Assembly (NCBI RefSeq): GCF_015712065.1
Contig: NZ_JACFYZ010000012.1
Coordinates: forward strand, 62,001 to 126,000
Direction: 5' to 3'
Source: Ectopseudomonas chengduensis
GTDB taxonomy: Bacteria > Pseudomonadota > Gammaproteobacteria > Pseudomonadales > Pseudomonadaceae
DNA: 64,000 nucleotides
In this document: piece after piece, positions 15,433 to 23,090 of the stretch
Layout: each line of letters begins with the position of its first letter
How positions within the stretch are numbered: the stretch's first letter is position 1
Translations under genes and position numbers: made by a program
Notes under the pieces: generated by a model
Databases searched by the model: none
What the model was told of the DNA's origin: nothing
What the model saw: only the letters and a program-made list of their open reading frames with translations

Positions 15433-16746
15433 TCAGCGCAGCTTTTCCAGCATCTGGTAGTACCACATGCCCGCCGCCAGCATCGGGTTGCCGAGCTGGT
15501 CGCCCAGCGGCACCTTGATGTGCTTGCAGGCGGCGAAGGTGTCGTATTGCTCCAGGTCGCCGGTGATCGCCTTGGCCATGATCTCGCCCATGATGTGGGT
15601 GGTGGCGATACCGTGGCCGGAGTAGCCCTGGCAGTACCAGACGTTGGACGAGAGCTTGCCCAGCTGTGGGATGCGGTTCATCACGATGCCCATGGCGCAG
15701 CTCCACTGGTAGTCGATCTGCACGCCCTTGAGTTGCGGGAAGGTGCTCTCGATGCACGGACGCAGCTCGCCGGCGATATCGCGCGAATCACGTCCGGAGT
15801 AGTTGCAACCACCGCCGAACAACAGGCGGCCATCGGCGGTCAGGCGGTAGTAGTCGAGCACGAAGCGGCAGTCGTACACCGCCAGGTCCTGCGGGTTGAT
15901 CTCTTTCGCCAGGTCGCCCAGCGGCGCGGTGGTGACGATGCCACCCATGGCCGGGAAGATCAGGCCCTTGAGCTTGCGCCGCTCCAGCTTGTGATAGACG
16001 TCGCCGGCCAGCAGCACCTGCTTGGCCTCGATGCGCCCGCCCTTGGTGACCACTGCCGGACGCGCGCCGTGGACGATATCCAGCACCTCGGAATGTTCGA
16101 AGATCAGCGCGCCCAGGCTCTCGGCGGCCTTGGCCTCACCGATGCACAGGTTGAGTGGATGCAGGTGCATGTTGCGGGTGTTCTTCAGGGCACCGCAATA
16201 CAGATCGCTGCTTAGCTGGGCACGTACACCGGCCGCGTCGAGCAGGGTGACATCCTCGCCCATGCCACGGCGCAACGCCTCGTCATAGGTCGCCTTGAGC
16301 TCATCCATATGGCTGGCTTTCATCGCGGTATGCAGATGGCCGTGCTTGAGGTCGCAGTCGATGCCGTATTTGGCCACGCGGTTCTTGATGATCTCGTGGC
16401 CGCGCCAGCGCAGGTGCCAGATGAAGTCATCCACCTCATCGCCCAGCGTGTTGCGCATCTGCTTGCGCATGGCCTCGTCGCCGGACAGGCTGCCGGTGAC
16501 CTGGCCACCGTTGCGCCCGCTGGCACCCCAGCCGACCTTGTTGGTTTCCACCACGGCCACCTTGAGGCCGCGCTCGGCCAGCTCCACGGCGGTGGCAATG
16601 CCGGTGAAACCGCCTCCGATGATGGCCACATCCACCGTCACACTGCCCTGCAGCGTCGGGTAGTCGGTCTCGAAATTGAGCGAGGCCGAGTAGTAGGAAG
16701 GCGCGCGCTCGACGGCAGGTTTGACGGCTTGGTTGATCGCGTTCAT
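15433..16746 (-). CDS. puuB: Gamma-glutamylputrescine oxidase-type FAD oxidoreductase
   Basis: 437-residue D-amino-acid-oxidase-fold flavoprotein. The dinucleotide-binding motif is VAIIGGGFTGIATAVELAER (about 39-58), followed by GWGASGRNGGQV, where FAD isoalloxazine contacts lie. The C-terminal CQGYSGHGIATTHIMGE motif is also typical. PuuB/PauB enzymes oxidise gamma-glutamyl-polyamines to the aldehyde in polyamine catabolism. The neighbouring glutamine-synthetase-like gene supplies that substrate, which supports the call. The two are on the same strand, 158 bp apart, with REP units between them. Pseudomonas has several PauB paralogues, so exact polyamine preference is open. Confidence 0.88.
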   Translation of the reverse strand: MNAINQAVKPAVERAPSYYSASLNFETDYPTLQGSVTVDVAIIGGGFTGIATAVELAERGLKVAVVETNKVGWGASGRNGGQVTGSLSGDEAMRKQMRNTLGDEVDDFIWHLRWRGHEIIKNRVAKYGIDCDLKHGHLHTAMKASHMDELKATYDEALRRGMGEDVTLLDAAGVRAQLSSDLYCGALKNTRNMHLHPLNLCIGEAKAAESLGALIFEHSEVLDIVHGARPAVVTKGGRIEAKQVLLAGDVYHKLERRKLKGLIFPAMGGIVTTAPLGDLAKEINPQDLAVYDCRFVLDYYRLTADGRLLFGGGCNYSGRDSRDIAGELRPCIESTFPQLKGVQIDYQWSCAMGIVMNRIPQLGKLSSNVWYCQGYSGHGIATTHIMGEIMAKAITGDLEQYDTFAACKHIKVPLGDQLGNPMLAAGMWYYQMLEKLR

Positions 16747-16775
16747 TGCATATCCTTGGGGCGGCTATGCCGCCG

Positions 16776-16797
16776 TAGGGTGCGCCATGCGCACCAG
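16776..16797. repeat. Palindrome GGTGCGC-CAT-GCGCACC
   Basis: Perfect 7-bp stem at 16779-16795, preceded by GTAG. It lies just upstream of the puuB start. A second copy with loop ACG is at 38367-38383, and a broken relative follows modC at 961. Confidence 0.65.
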
Positions 16798-16812
16798 TAA
16801 ATCCGGAGAATT

Positions 16813-16886
16813 CGCGGCTAAAGCCGCTCCTACACTGAGCTGAGTCCTGTAGGAGCGGCTGGGCGGCATTCCGCTTTAGCCGCGAC
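16813..16886. repeat. Paired inverted REPs (REPIN)
   Basis: Two REP units face each other. The left is TCGCGGCTAAAGCCGCTCC followed by TAC (16813-16834). The right is GTAGGAGCGGC...TTTAGCCGCGA (16850-16886). The arms are complementary over most of their length. It lies between puuA and puuB and may affect their relative mRNA levels. Confidence 0.75.
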
Positions 16887-16904
16887 TATTTCAAATAAGG
16901 GCCA

Positions 16905-18272
16905 TCAGGCGTTGCTCAGATACCAGCGCCAGTCCTGCTCACCGACTTCGCCCATGAACTGGCGATACTCGGCACGCTTGACCGCGAGAAAGACCTTGAG
17001 AAAGTCCGCGCCAAAGGCGTCGCGCGCCCAGTCGGAGCGCTCCAGCGCCTGGATCGAAGCCAGCCACTCGGTCGGCAGCAGGGTCTTGGCCTGTGCATAG
17101 CCGTTGCCTTCCACTGGCTTGCCAGGATCGAGGCGATCAGCAATGCCACGGTGAATCCCGGCGAGAATCGCCGCCGCCGCCAGATAGGGGTTGGCATCAG
17201 CACCGCAAATGCGGTGTTCCACATGCCGAGTGGGGGCCGGGCCACCGGGTACGCGCAGGCTGACGGTGCGGTTGTCCACGCCCCAGGTCGGCGCCAGCGG
17301 CGCGTAACTGTTGGCCTGGAAACGTCGGTAGGAGTTGGCGTTGGGGCAGAACAGCAGCAGCGAGTCGAGCAGGCTGGCGAGCATGCCGCCAACGGCGTGA
17401 CGCAGCAGCGGCGTGCCGGCAGGATCCATGCTGGCGAACAGGTTATTGCCCTGCGCATCGGCCAGGCTCACATGCATGTGCATGCCGGTGCCGGCCAAGT
17501 GATCGAACGGCTTGGCCATGAAGCAGGCCTGCATCCCGTGGGCATGGGCCACGCCCTTGACCAGGCGCTTGTAGCGTACAGCCTGATCCATCGCCGCCAG
17601 CACCGGGCCGTGCTCCAGGGTGATTTCCACCTGGCCGGGGGCGTATTCGGAAATCGCCGTGCGCGCCGGAATGCCCTGGGCCTTGCAGGCTGCGTAGAGA
17701 TCACGCAGGAACGGCTCGATCTGTTCCAGCTCGCGCAGGCCGTAGACCTGGGTCTGCCGCGGGCGGCCGCCGTCGGCATCCAGCGCTGGCTGCGGGCGGC
17801 CCTGGGCATCGCGCTTCTGGTCGAGCAGGTAGAACTCCAGCTCGCAGGCCATCACCGGGTAATAACCCTCGGCTCCGAGCTGCTCGATCACCCGGATCAG
17901 CAGCTGGCGCGGATCGGCCGGCGTGGCCGGCAGGCCTTCGGTCGGGTGCATCGACACCTGCACGGCGGCGGTGGGCATCTGCCGCCAGGGCAGGCGCACC
18001 AGGCTGCCGGGCAGCGGATAGGCGCGGCAATCGATATCGCCCACCTCCCAGACCAGGCCGGAATCCTCGACATCCTCGCCCTGGATGGACAGGCCGAGCA
18101 TGGTGCTCGGCAGCGGCCGGCCGCTCTGGTAAAGCGCCAGCAACTCCTCACGGTGCAGCAGCTTGCCGCGCGGCACGCCATTGGCGTCGAGAATGAACAG
18201 CTCGATCAGCTCGATATCGGGATTGTTCGCCAGGAAGTCCTGAGCTTCCTGCACGGGGGCGAAAGTCGTCAT
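16905..18272 (-). CDS. puuA: Glutamate-polyamine ligase (glutamine-synthetase family)
   Basis: 455-residue type I glutamine-synthetase-fold ligase of the PuuA/PauA group. It would ATP-dependently glutamylate putrescine or another polyamine. Motifs are IELIELFILDANGVPRGKLL at the beta-grasp, EYAPGQVEITLEH and GTGMHMHVSLAD for metal and ATP binding, and NRTVSLRVPGGP and HRICGADANPYLAAAAIL for the glutamate pocket. True GlnA features such as the adenylylated Tyr loop are absent. ATG 18272 gives the normal length but has a poor ribosome binding site. It works with the downstream puuB product in gamma-glutamylated polyamine breakdown. Confidence 0.9.
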   Translation of the reverse strand: MTTFAPVQEAQDFLANNPDIELIELFILDANGVPRGKLLHREELLALYQSGRPLPSTMLGLSIQGEDVEDSGLVWEVGDIDCRAYPLPGSLVRLPWRQMPTAAVQVSMHPTEGLPATPADPRQLLIRVIEQLGAEGYYPVMACELEFYLLDQKRDAQGRPQPALDADGGRPRQTQVYGLRELEQIEPFLRDLYAACKAQGIPARTAISEYAPGQVEITLEHGPVLAAMDQAVRYKRLVKGVAHAHGMQACFMAKPFDHLAGTGMHMHVSLADAQGNNLFASMDPAGTPLLRHAVGGMLASLLDSLLLFCPNANSYRRFQANSYAPLAPTWGVDNRTVSLRVPGGPAPTRHVEHRICGADANPYLAAAAILAGIHRGIADRLDPGKPVEGNGYAQAKTLLPTEWLASIQALERSDWARDAFGADFLKVFLAVKRAEYRQFMGEVGEQDWRWYLSNA

Positions 18273-18393
18273 GTTGCGCTCGCTTGCGCCAATTCGGCGC
18301 TCGGGGTCCGCACGGCCGGCTCGATGGTCGAGCGCCTGGCTACGGCAGACAAGGCTGGGTTGGATGGCTGCGGGCATGGCGCAGCCCTTGCTG

Positions 18394-18576
18394 TCAGCAG
18401 GCGGGCGCGGGGTCCGGTGGACGCGCGTGACGGCAGTGCCACAGCGCCCAGAAGGCGAGGATGATGGTCAGCAGGGGGTTGAGCCAGTCGGCACCGAGGC
18501 GGGTCCGTAGCGGACTGGCGCTGGGCGGGTGGCGATGACGCTGGGCGACGGGAGTCATGGCCAAGGAGACTCGCAT
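18394..18576 (-). CDS. Possible small single-pass membrane protein
   Basis: 60-codon frame between the lipoprotein gene and puuA, on the puuA strand. It has a polar, basic N-terminus and one hydrophobic segment, WLNPLLTIILAFWALWHC (about 31-48), then a short Pro-rich tail. About four-fifths of its codons end in G or C, as in real genes here. No clear ribosome binding site is visible, and an internal Met at codon 7 could be the start. I recognise no family. It is the only supported content of the 377-bp gap 18273-18649. Confidence 0.4.
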   Translation of the reverse strand: MRVSLAMTPVAQRHRHPPSASPLRTRLGADWLNPLLTIILAFWALWHCRHARPPDPAPAC

Positions 18577-18649
18577 GGCGGCGAAGCCCGGTTAAATCGC
18601 ATTTTTTACACATTCAGTTATCCCCTGACTAAACAATGCGCCGCCGCGT

Positions 18650-19669
18650 TCAGGGTTCGCGCCATAGCGGCTGCCCATCGGCCAGCACCGGCCGGTAGCG
18701 CGGCAGCAGCGCACCGGGTCCGCCGAGGCTGGCCTCGATCTGCCTGGACAGGTGCTCGATGCCGGCCATCACGCCGCGCTCGGGGTCGCGCACCAGCGCC
18801 AGCCATTGCTCGTCGAAGGCGTCGTTGAGGTGGCGGCGCAGCTGCATCTCGGTGGCCGGGCGCTCCTGCTCGTGGACCATGGCGCGGAACACCGAGGCGC
18901 CGATGGACACCGCCAGGCCGGCTGCGCGCCCGACAATGGAGGAAATCACGCTGGCGGCGCCGCTGGTGGTGAGGTCGTCGACCAGGCGTTCGCTGGTGCT
19001 GTGGGTCACCTGGGAGATGCCCGGATGCGCCGACCAGGCCAGCGCATTGCCCGGCTGCGCGCCGATCCGCTCGATCAGCGCAGCGTAGGCCGGCAGGCGC
19101 TCCAGCGGCTTGGCCCGGAGCACCTGGTAGAGCGAGGCGCCGGGCGGCACGGCGATGGCCGGGATATTCTGCAGATGCTGGTCGAACTGCGCCGCGGGGA
19201 TGCCGTGGCGCTGGGCGATGCCCGGCAGCTGCTGGTCGAGCTGGCGCAGGTAGAACTGGGTGGACTGCTGGAGAATCTGCGGCGGCGCGATATCCCTGGC
19301 CACCGGCTCCAGCACCAGGTCCTGGTACTGCTCCTGCAGGTACTCGGCGAGCCGGGTCACGGTCTCGTCGCGCTCGCCTGCGGCGTCGAGCTTGTACCAG
19401 GCGACCTTGAAACCCAGCCAGCGCTGGGTCCAGTAGCTGGAGAACCAGGGGATATAGGCGGTGTCGGTCTTGCGGTAGACCAGGTCAAGCCAGCGGTCCA
19501 TGGCCGCCAGCGCCTGCTCGCGGGCCTGGCTGGCGGCGCTGCGCGAGGCGGCGGCGATATCGCGGTCGACCAGGTGCCAGGTGGCTTCGGCAATCGGCTG
19601 CGGCGGGTCGGAGGCGCAGCCGGCCAGCGCCAACAGCACAGCGAGCAGAGCGACGCGCAGACGGGACAT
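18650..19669 (-). CDS. Conserved lipoprotein of unknown function
   Basis: 339 residues from ATG 19669, which has GGAGG 6-7 bases upstream. The signal peptide ends in a lipobox, LALAGC, so Cys19 or nearby would be lipidated; Asp follows after Ala and Ser, leaving sorting uncertain. The mature region begins with a Trp- and Tyr-rich stretch (WLDLVYRKTDTAYIPWFSSY). It includes a Gly/Ala-rich hydrophobic segment, AASVISSIVGRAAGLAVSIG, that may insert in a membrane. No enzyme motif was found. A 382-bp non-coding region with a multi-hairpin element lies upstream. Confidence 0.78.
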   Translation of the reverse strand: MSRLRVALLAVLLALAGCASDPPQPIAEATWHLVDRDIAAASRSAASQAREQALAAMDRWLDLVYRKTDTAYIPWFSSYWTQRWLGFKVAWYKLDAAGERDETVTRLAEYLQEQYQDLVLEPVARDIAPPQILQQSTQFYLRQLDQQLPGIAQRHGIPAAQFDQHLQNIPAIAVPPGASLYQVLRAKPLERLPAYAALIERIGAQPGNALAWSAHPGISQVTHSTSERLVDDLTTSGAASVISSIVGRAAGLAVSIGASVFRAMVHEQERPATEMQLRRHLNDAFDEQWLALVRDPERGVMAGIEHLSRQIEASLGGPGALLPRYRPVLADGQPLWREP

Positions 19670-19841
19670 GGCAGGCCTCCGGCGAGCGCCAACCCAGAGG
19701 AGCACGGCCAACCGCAGATGGCGCCTGCGCGGCGAGCCGTCCCCCTGTCACGCGCTGCCCGCGTGGCTGTCCCCTGTTCGTCGAGTATAGGCTCGCCCGA
19801 CGCCTCGGAACCGGCGCGAGCCAGAGCCATGCAAGGCGCTA

Positions 19842-20014
19842 CGTTAGAACAGCCTTCGGCTGGTCAAAACAGGCGAGGAACGGTCGGAGTCGCGGGCGAC
19901 TGTACTTTTGCACATGAGCATGACTCGCTGCGCTCGCCCCTTCGGGGCCGCACTGAAAGTGCGTTGGCCGCAAGCGGCCTTCGACCGGGCTGGCGCTCCA
20001 GCCTGTTTTTAACG
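19842..20014. repeat. Multi-hairpin element with terminal complementary arms
   Basis: Imperfect terminal inverted repeats CGTTAGAACAG (19842-19852) and CTGTTTTTAACG (20003-20014) frame a 173-bp element. An inner perfect pair is AAAACAGGC (19866-19874) / GCCTGTTTT (20001-20009). Between them are short, mostly perfect hairpins at 19850-19862, 19888-19901, 19936-19948, 19949-19963, 19966-19979 and 19988-20003. The last is followed by TGTTTTT, like a plus-strand terminator. No coding frame fits. It fills most of the 382-bp gap 19670-20051. It may be a mobile non-autonomous element or a structured RNA. Confidence 0.6.
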
Positions 20015-20051
20015 CCGCAGGGCCGACGCGCAGCAGCCTTTGGCCAGGTTC

Positions 20052-21623
20052 TCAGGGCTCCGGCTTGTAACCCAGGCGTAGCCCACCCCAGTGGCGGCCC
20101 TGGACCTGGATCGGCACCGACAGATCATGCATCAGTTCGCCGGTATCGCGCATGTAGGTCTGCAGCAGCAGTGCCTGCTTGTGGCTACCGCAGCGGATGC
20201 CGGTGCGGTCGTTGAACAGGCGCTTGCCACGGCTCTTCGTTGCATCTACCGCCGGGTCACCGCTGGGCGGGTGGTTGAACGCGGCGTTATGGGTCGGCAC
20301 GTAGCCTTCCGGGGTAGTGGAAATGGCGAACACCAACCCTTCATGGCGCTTGAGCAAGGGCTCCTGCAACGCCGGCAGCACCTGGTCGGCATACTGATCG
20401 AAGCGCGTGCGGTACTTCTGCGGCTGGGTGCCGGCGATTGGTTGGTAGCGACGGTCGAACAGATCGTCGAGACCGATGCGCCCGGCCTGCAGATCCTGCT
20501 CGAACTGCGCCGCGATGGCAGCGGCGCCTTCACGGGCCAGGTCATAGGCACGCTGGTGGTAATCATCCAGACCCACTTCGGCGAGCTGCTCGCTGACGGT
20601 CTCGGCCTGGCCGACCAGTTGTTCAGCGGCGTCGGCCAGTTGCCGCGTCTGCCCTTCGCTGCCTTGCACATCGTCCTGCAATTGCAGGGCGGCAGCCGAG
20701 AGGCTGGCCAGGCGCTGGTGATTGTCCGCCGTGCCGGCGCTGATCTGTGCCACCTGCTGCTCGACCTCCTCGGCCTGGTCAGCGATACCGTGCAGGCGGC
20801 TACCGGCTGTCTCGATCTGCTGCGCGGCCTGTTCCAGCTCGACGCTCTGATGTTGGATATGAGCGACCACCGCCGCGCTCTGCTGGCGGATGTCGGCGAC
20901 CATCTGGCTGACTTCCTCGGTGGCGCTGGCGGTGCGCGCGGCAAGGTTGCGCACCTCGTCGGCGACCACGGCAAAACCGCGGCCCATCTCACCGGCGCGG
21001 GCGGCCTCGATGGCCGCGTTGAGCGCCAGCAGATTGGTCTGGCTGGCGATGGACTGGATCACCTGGGTGACCTGCTCGATCTGTTCGGTACGGCTACCGA
21101 GACCATCGATCAGCTCGCGACTGGCCAGGGTCTGCGCGCTGAGCTGCTGCATGCGTTCGATGGCCTGATTGAGTTCGGCCTGACCGTTGGCGCTGGCATC
21201 ACGCACATGGCGGGCCGCGGCCAGGGTCTGCTCGGCACGAGCGGCGCTGTCCTGCTCGGTGTGGGTGATGGCCTCGGCGGCCTGGCTGACCTGCTGCACC
21301 GCCGTCAGCTGCGATTGCAGGCGACCGGCCAGATGCTTGACCGCATGGGCCACCTTGGCTGCGGACAGCGCGTTGTGGCAGGTGTGGCGCGACAGCCCGC
21401 GGCTGAGCTCGACGAAGTCAGAGCTGGCGACTTGCTGCGCGGCAGGCGAACTGTCGTCGCGACGTTGCCATGGCCCCAGCCAGGGCCACAGCGCCAGCAG
21501 CAGGAAGGACAACACGCTGACATAGGACGGTAGCTGCACCTGCTGGTAGACCAGCATCAATGCAGCCAGCCCCAGGGCGTGAAGGAGACAGGCAACAGGT
21601 GAACGGACAAAGGCAGCTTGCAT
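20052..21623 (-). CDS. Methyl-accepting chemotaxis protein with C-terminal sensor region
   Basis: 523 residues. Two closely spaced membrane segments (about 10-28 and 33-48) leave almost no periplasmic loop. There is no HAMP domain. The cytoplasmic signalling hairpin is canonical, with ASQTNLLALNAAIEAARAGE and MGRGFAVVADEVRNLA at about 190-225, where CheA and CheW dock. After the coiled coil, a C-terminal domain of about 130 residues (from about 390) holds RFDQYADQVLPALQEPLL and GLVFAISTTPEGYVPTHNAA and looks PAS/Cache-like, so sensing is probably cytoplasmic. ATG 21623 has TGAGG upstream. Confidence 0.85.
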   Translation of the reverse strand: MQAAFVRSPVACLLHALGLAALMLVYQQVQLPSYVSVLSFLLLALWPWLGPWQRRDDSSPAAQQVASSDFVELSRGLSRHTCHNALSAAKVAHAVKHLAGRLQSQLTAVQQVSQAAEAITHTEQDSAARAEQTLAAARHVRDASANGQAELNQAIERMQQLSAQTLASRELIDGLGSRTEQIEQVTQVIQSIASQTNLLALNAAIEAARAGEMGRGFAVVADEVRNLAARTASATEEVSQMVADIRQQSAAVVAHIQHQSVELEQAAQQIETAGSRLHGIADQAEEVEQQVAQISAGTADNHQRLASLSAAALQLQDDVQGSEGQTRQLADAAEQLVGQAETVSEQLAEVGLDDYHQRAYDLAREGAAAIAAQFEQDLQAGRIGLDDLFDRRYQPIAGTQPQKYRTRFDQYADQVLPALQEPLLKRHEGLVFAISTTPEGYVPTHNAAFNHPPSGDPAVDATKSRGKRLFNDRTGIRCGSHKQALLLQTYMRDTGELMHDLSVPIQVQGRHWGGLRLGYKPEP

Positions 21624-22013
21624 GACCGACCTCAGAGTTCTTGTTCTGGTGCGCGGCGAGGCGCTGTAGGCGGACGGGGTCACGGCGGGTTCTCTCCTTG
21701 AATATCCCACGCAACCTGGGCAGCAGGCTACGTGTACGACAGGCCCGACGAAAAATATGGGTATGCAGGCCGGGCACGATGACCGGGATTCGAGCAGCTT
21801 GGAAGCGCCAGCACCATAAAACTTTGGTAGCAACCTGCCATGAATTTGGGCAGTGTCCCTGCAGGCTCAACAAGGCTTCCCCAGCACCGGGGCGCAGCGC
21901 CAACACACTCGCTGTATCGACACTTAACTCAGTGGCATTAGCAGGCTGTTGAAAAACCACCTCGGCTTTGGCCTCCTGCATCCGTGCAGCCGTAGCCCGG
22001 GTTTTCAGGCCTG
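21624..22013. other. 390-bp gap upstream of the chemoreceptor gene
   Basis: No convincing gene. The frame continuing upstream of the chemoreceptor is Cys/Ser/Arg-rich and not protein-like. The region must contain the chemoreceptor promoter. It also has GGCTGTTGAAAAACC at about 21954 and a partial GTAGC...GCTAC palindrome at 21993-22018, which resembles the dispersed repeats. I see no recognisable insertion-sequence end pairs. Confidence 0.5.
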
Positions 22014-23090
22014 CTACCCCACCATGCGATGGCGCTTGACGAAGCGCCGGTCCAGCCAGTCCTTGCAATGCCCGTACAACTGCCCGCCCGCACTCCAGTC
22101 GTACCAACCGAGCAGCGCCCCGCCGTCGCCGGTGGCGAGCAGGGCCAGGCTCTGCCATTGCGCCCGATACTGGCGCAGCGGGCGCCCCTGCAGCGCGGCC
22201 TGCAGATTGGCGCTGAGTACCGGCGCCTGACGCACTGCGAAACGCCCGCTGCGGCGCATGCCGTCGAGGCTGGCGCTGTCGCCGACAGCGAAGATCTGCG
22301 CATGGGACTCGCACTGCAGGGTCGGACGAATAGCGATGAATCCGGCTGCGTCGCTGGCCAGTTGGCTCGCCGTCAGCCACGGCCAGGGACGCGCACCGCT
22401 GGCCAGCAGCAGGCGCCGCCCGCGCCATACCGGCTCGTCACCACTGAGCAGCCAGTCATCCTCGATACGGCCAATCGGGCAATGCTCGCGCACCTGCACG
22501 CCGCGCTGACGCAGATGCCCCAGTGCGCGCAGCCGCAGCCCCGGCCCCAGCCCGTCGAGCAGGGTTCCGCCGCAGAACAGCGCCAGCGCCGGTACCTTGC
22601 CGGCCAGCGCCAGAGCCAGTTCCACACCACCGGCCCCACCACCGAGAATCGCCATGCGCCGTGGCTCGGCCTGCCATTGCTGCCAGCCTTCGAGCATCCG
22701 TTCGATGGGCCTGGCGGCCAACACCTGCATCCCTTCGCCCTGCTGCGGTGGAATGGCCATGCCGGCACCGACGTTGAGCGACAGCCACTCACTCTGCAGG
22801 CTACGACCATCCGCAAGTTGCATGATGCGCGCATCGGCATCGAGCGACGCGATCTCGCCCTCGATCAGCTCGACCTTGGCCGCCCGGCACAGCGGCTGCA
22901 ACTCCACACGGCAGTCTGCCGGGCTGAAACGGCCACTGATCAGCCCCGGCAACATGCCGGCGTACCAGGCTTCCGGGCCAGGGCTGAGCAGGCCGATGCG
23001 GCCTGGCGGACGCTCCACCAGCGCCCAGCGGCGCAACACGCCAAGGTGGGCATGGCCGGCCCCGGCCAGAATGAGATCGTACTGGGTCAT
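22014..23090 (-). CDS. FAD/NAD-dependent oxidoreductase (NDH-2/SelD-flavoprotein-like)
   Basis: 358-residue pyridine nucleotide-disulfide-fold flavoprotein without redox-active cysteines. FAD binding is at YDLILAGAGHAHLGVLRRWA (N-terminus), the NAD(P) motif is MAILGGGAGGVELALALAGK (about 148-167), and the second FAD motif is AQIFAVGDSASLDG near the C-terminus. The GAGHAHLGVL form is shared with type II NADH dehydrogenase relatives and with the flavoprotein domain fused to some SelD proteins. The electron acceptor is unknown. Its ATG overlaps the AraC-type stop by 4 bp (23087-23090), so the two are coupled. Confidence 0.82.
   Translation of the reverse strand: MTQYDLILAGAGHAHLGVLRRWALVERPPGRIGLLSPGPEAWYAGMLPGLISGRFSPADCRVELQPLCRAAKVELIEGEIASLDADARIMQLADGRSLQSEWLSLNVGAGMAIPPQQGEGMQVLAARPIERMLEGWQQWQAEPRRMAILGGGAGGVELALALAGKVPALALFCGGTLLDGLGPGLRLRALGHLRQRGVQVREHCPIGRIEDDWLLSGDEPVWRGRRLLLASGARPWPWLTASQLASDAAGFIAIRPTLQCESHAQIFAVGDSASLDGMRRSGRFAVRQAPVLSANLQAALQGRPLRQYRAQWQSLALLATGDGGALLGWYDWSAGGQLYGHCKDWLDRRFVKRHRMVG

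Noticed and set aside
18269..18613. 114-codon frame upstream of puuA on the minus strand
   Set aside because: Arg-, Ser- and Pro-rich with no hydrophobic pattern; the overlapping 60-codon frame at 18394-18576 has better codon bias and a membrane helix.
19842..20014. Integron attC site as explanation for the multi-hairpin element
   Set aside because: GTTAGAA and GTTAAAA do not match the GTTRRRY core, there is no gene cassette or integrase, and the hairpins do not share one centre.
21624..21833. Upstream extension of the chemoreceptor (70 extra codons)
   Set aside because: Cys/Arg/Ser-rich and unlike any receptor N-terminus; the start at 21623 gives a normal membrane anchor with an adjacent TGAGG site.
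21949..22020. Possible insertion-sequence end (GGCTGTTGAAAAACC)
   Set aside because: No transposase frame, no matching inverted end and no target duplication could be found nearby.
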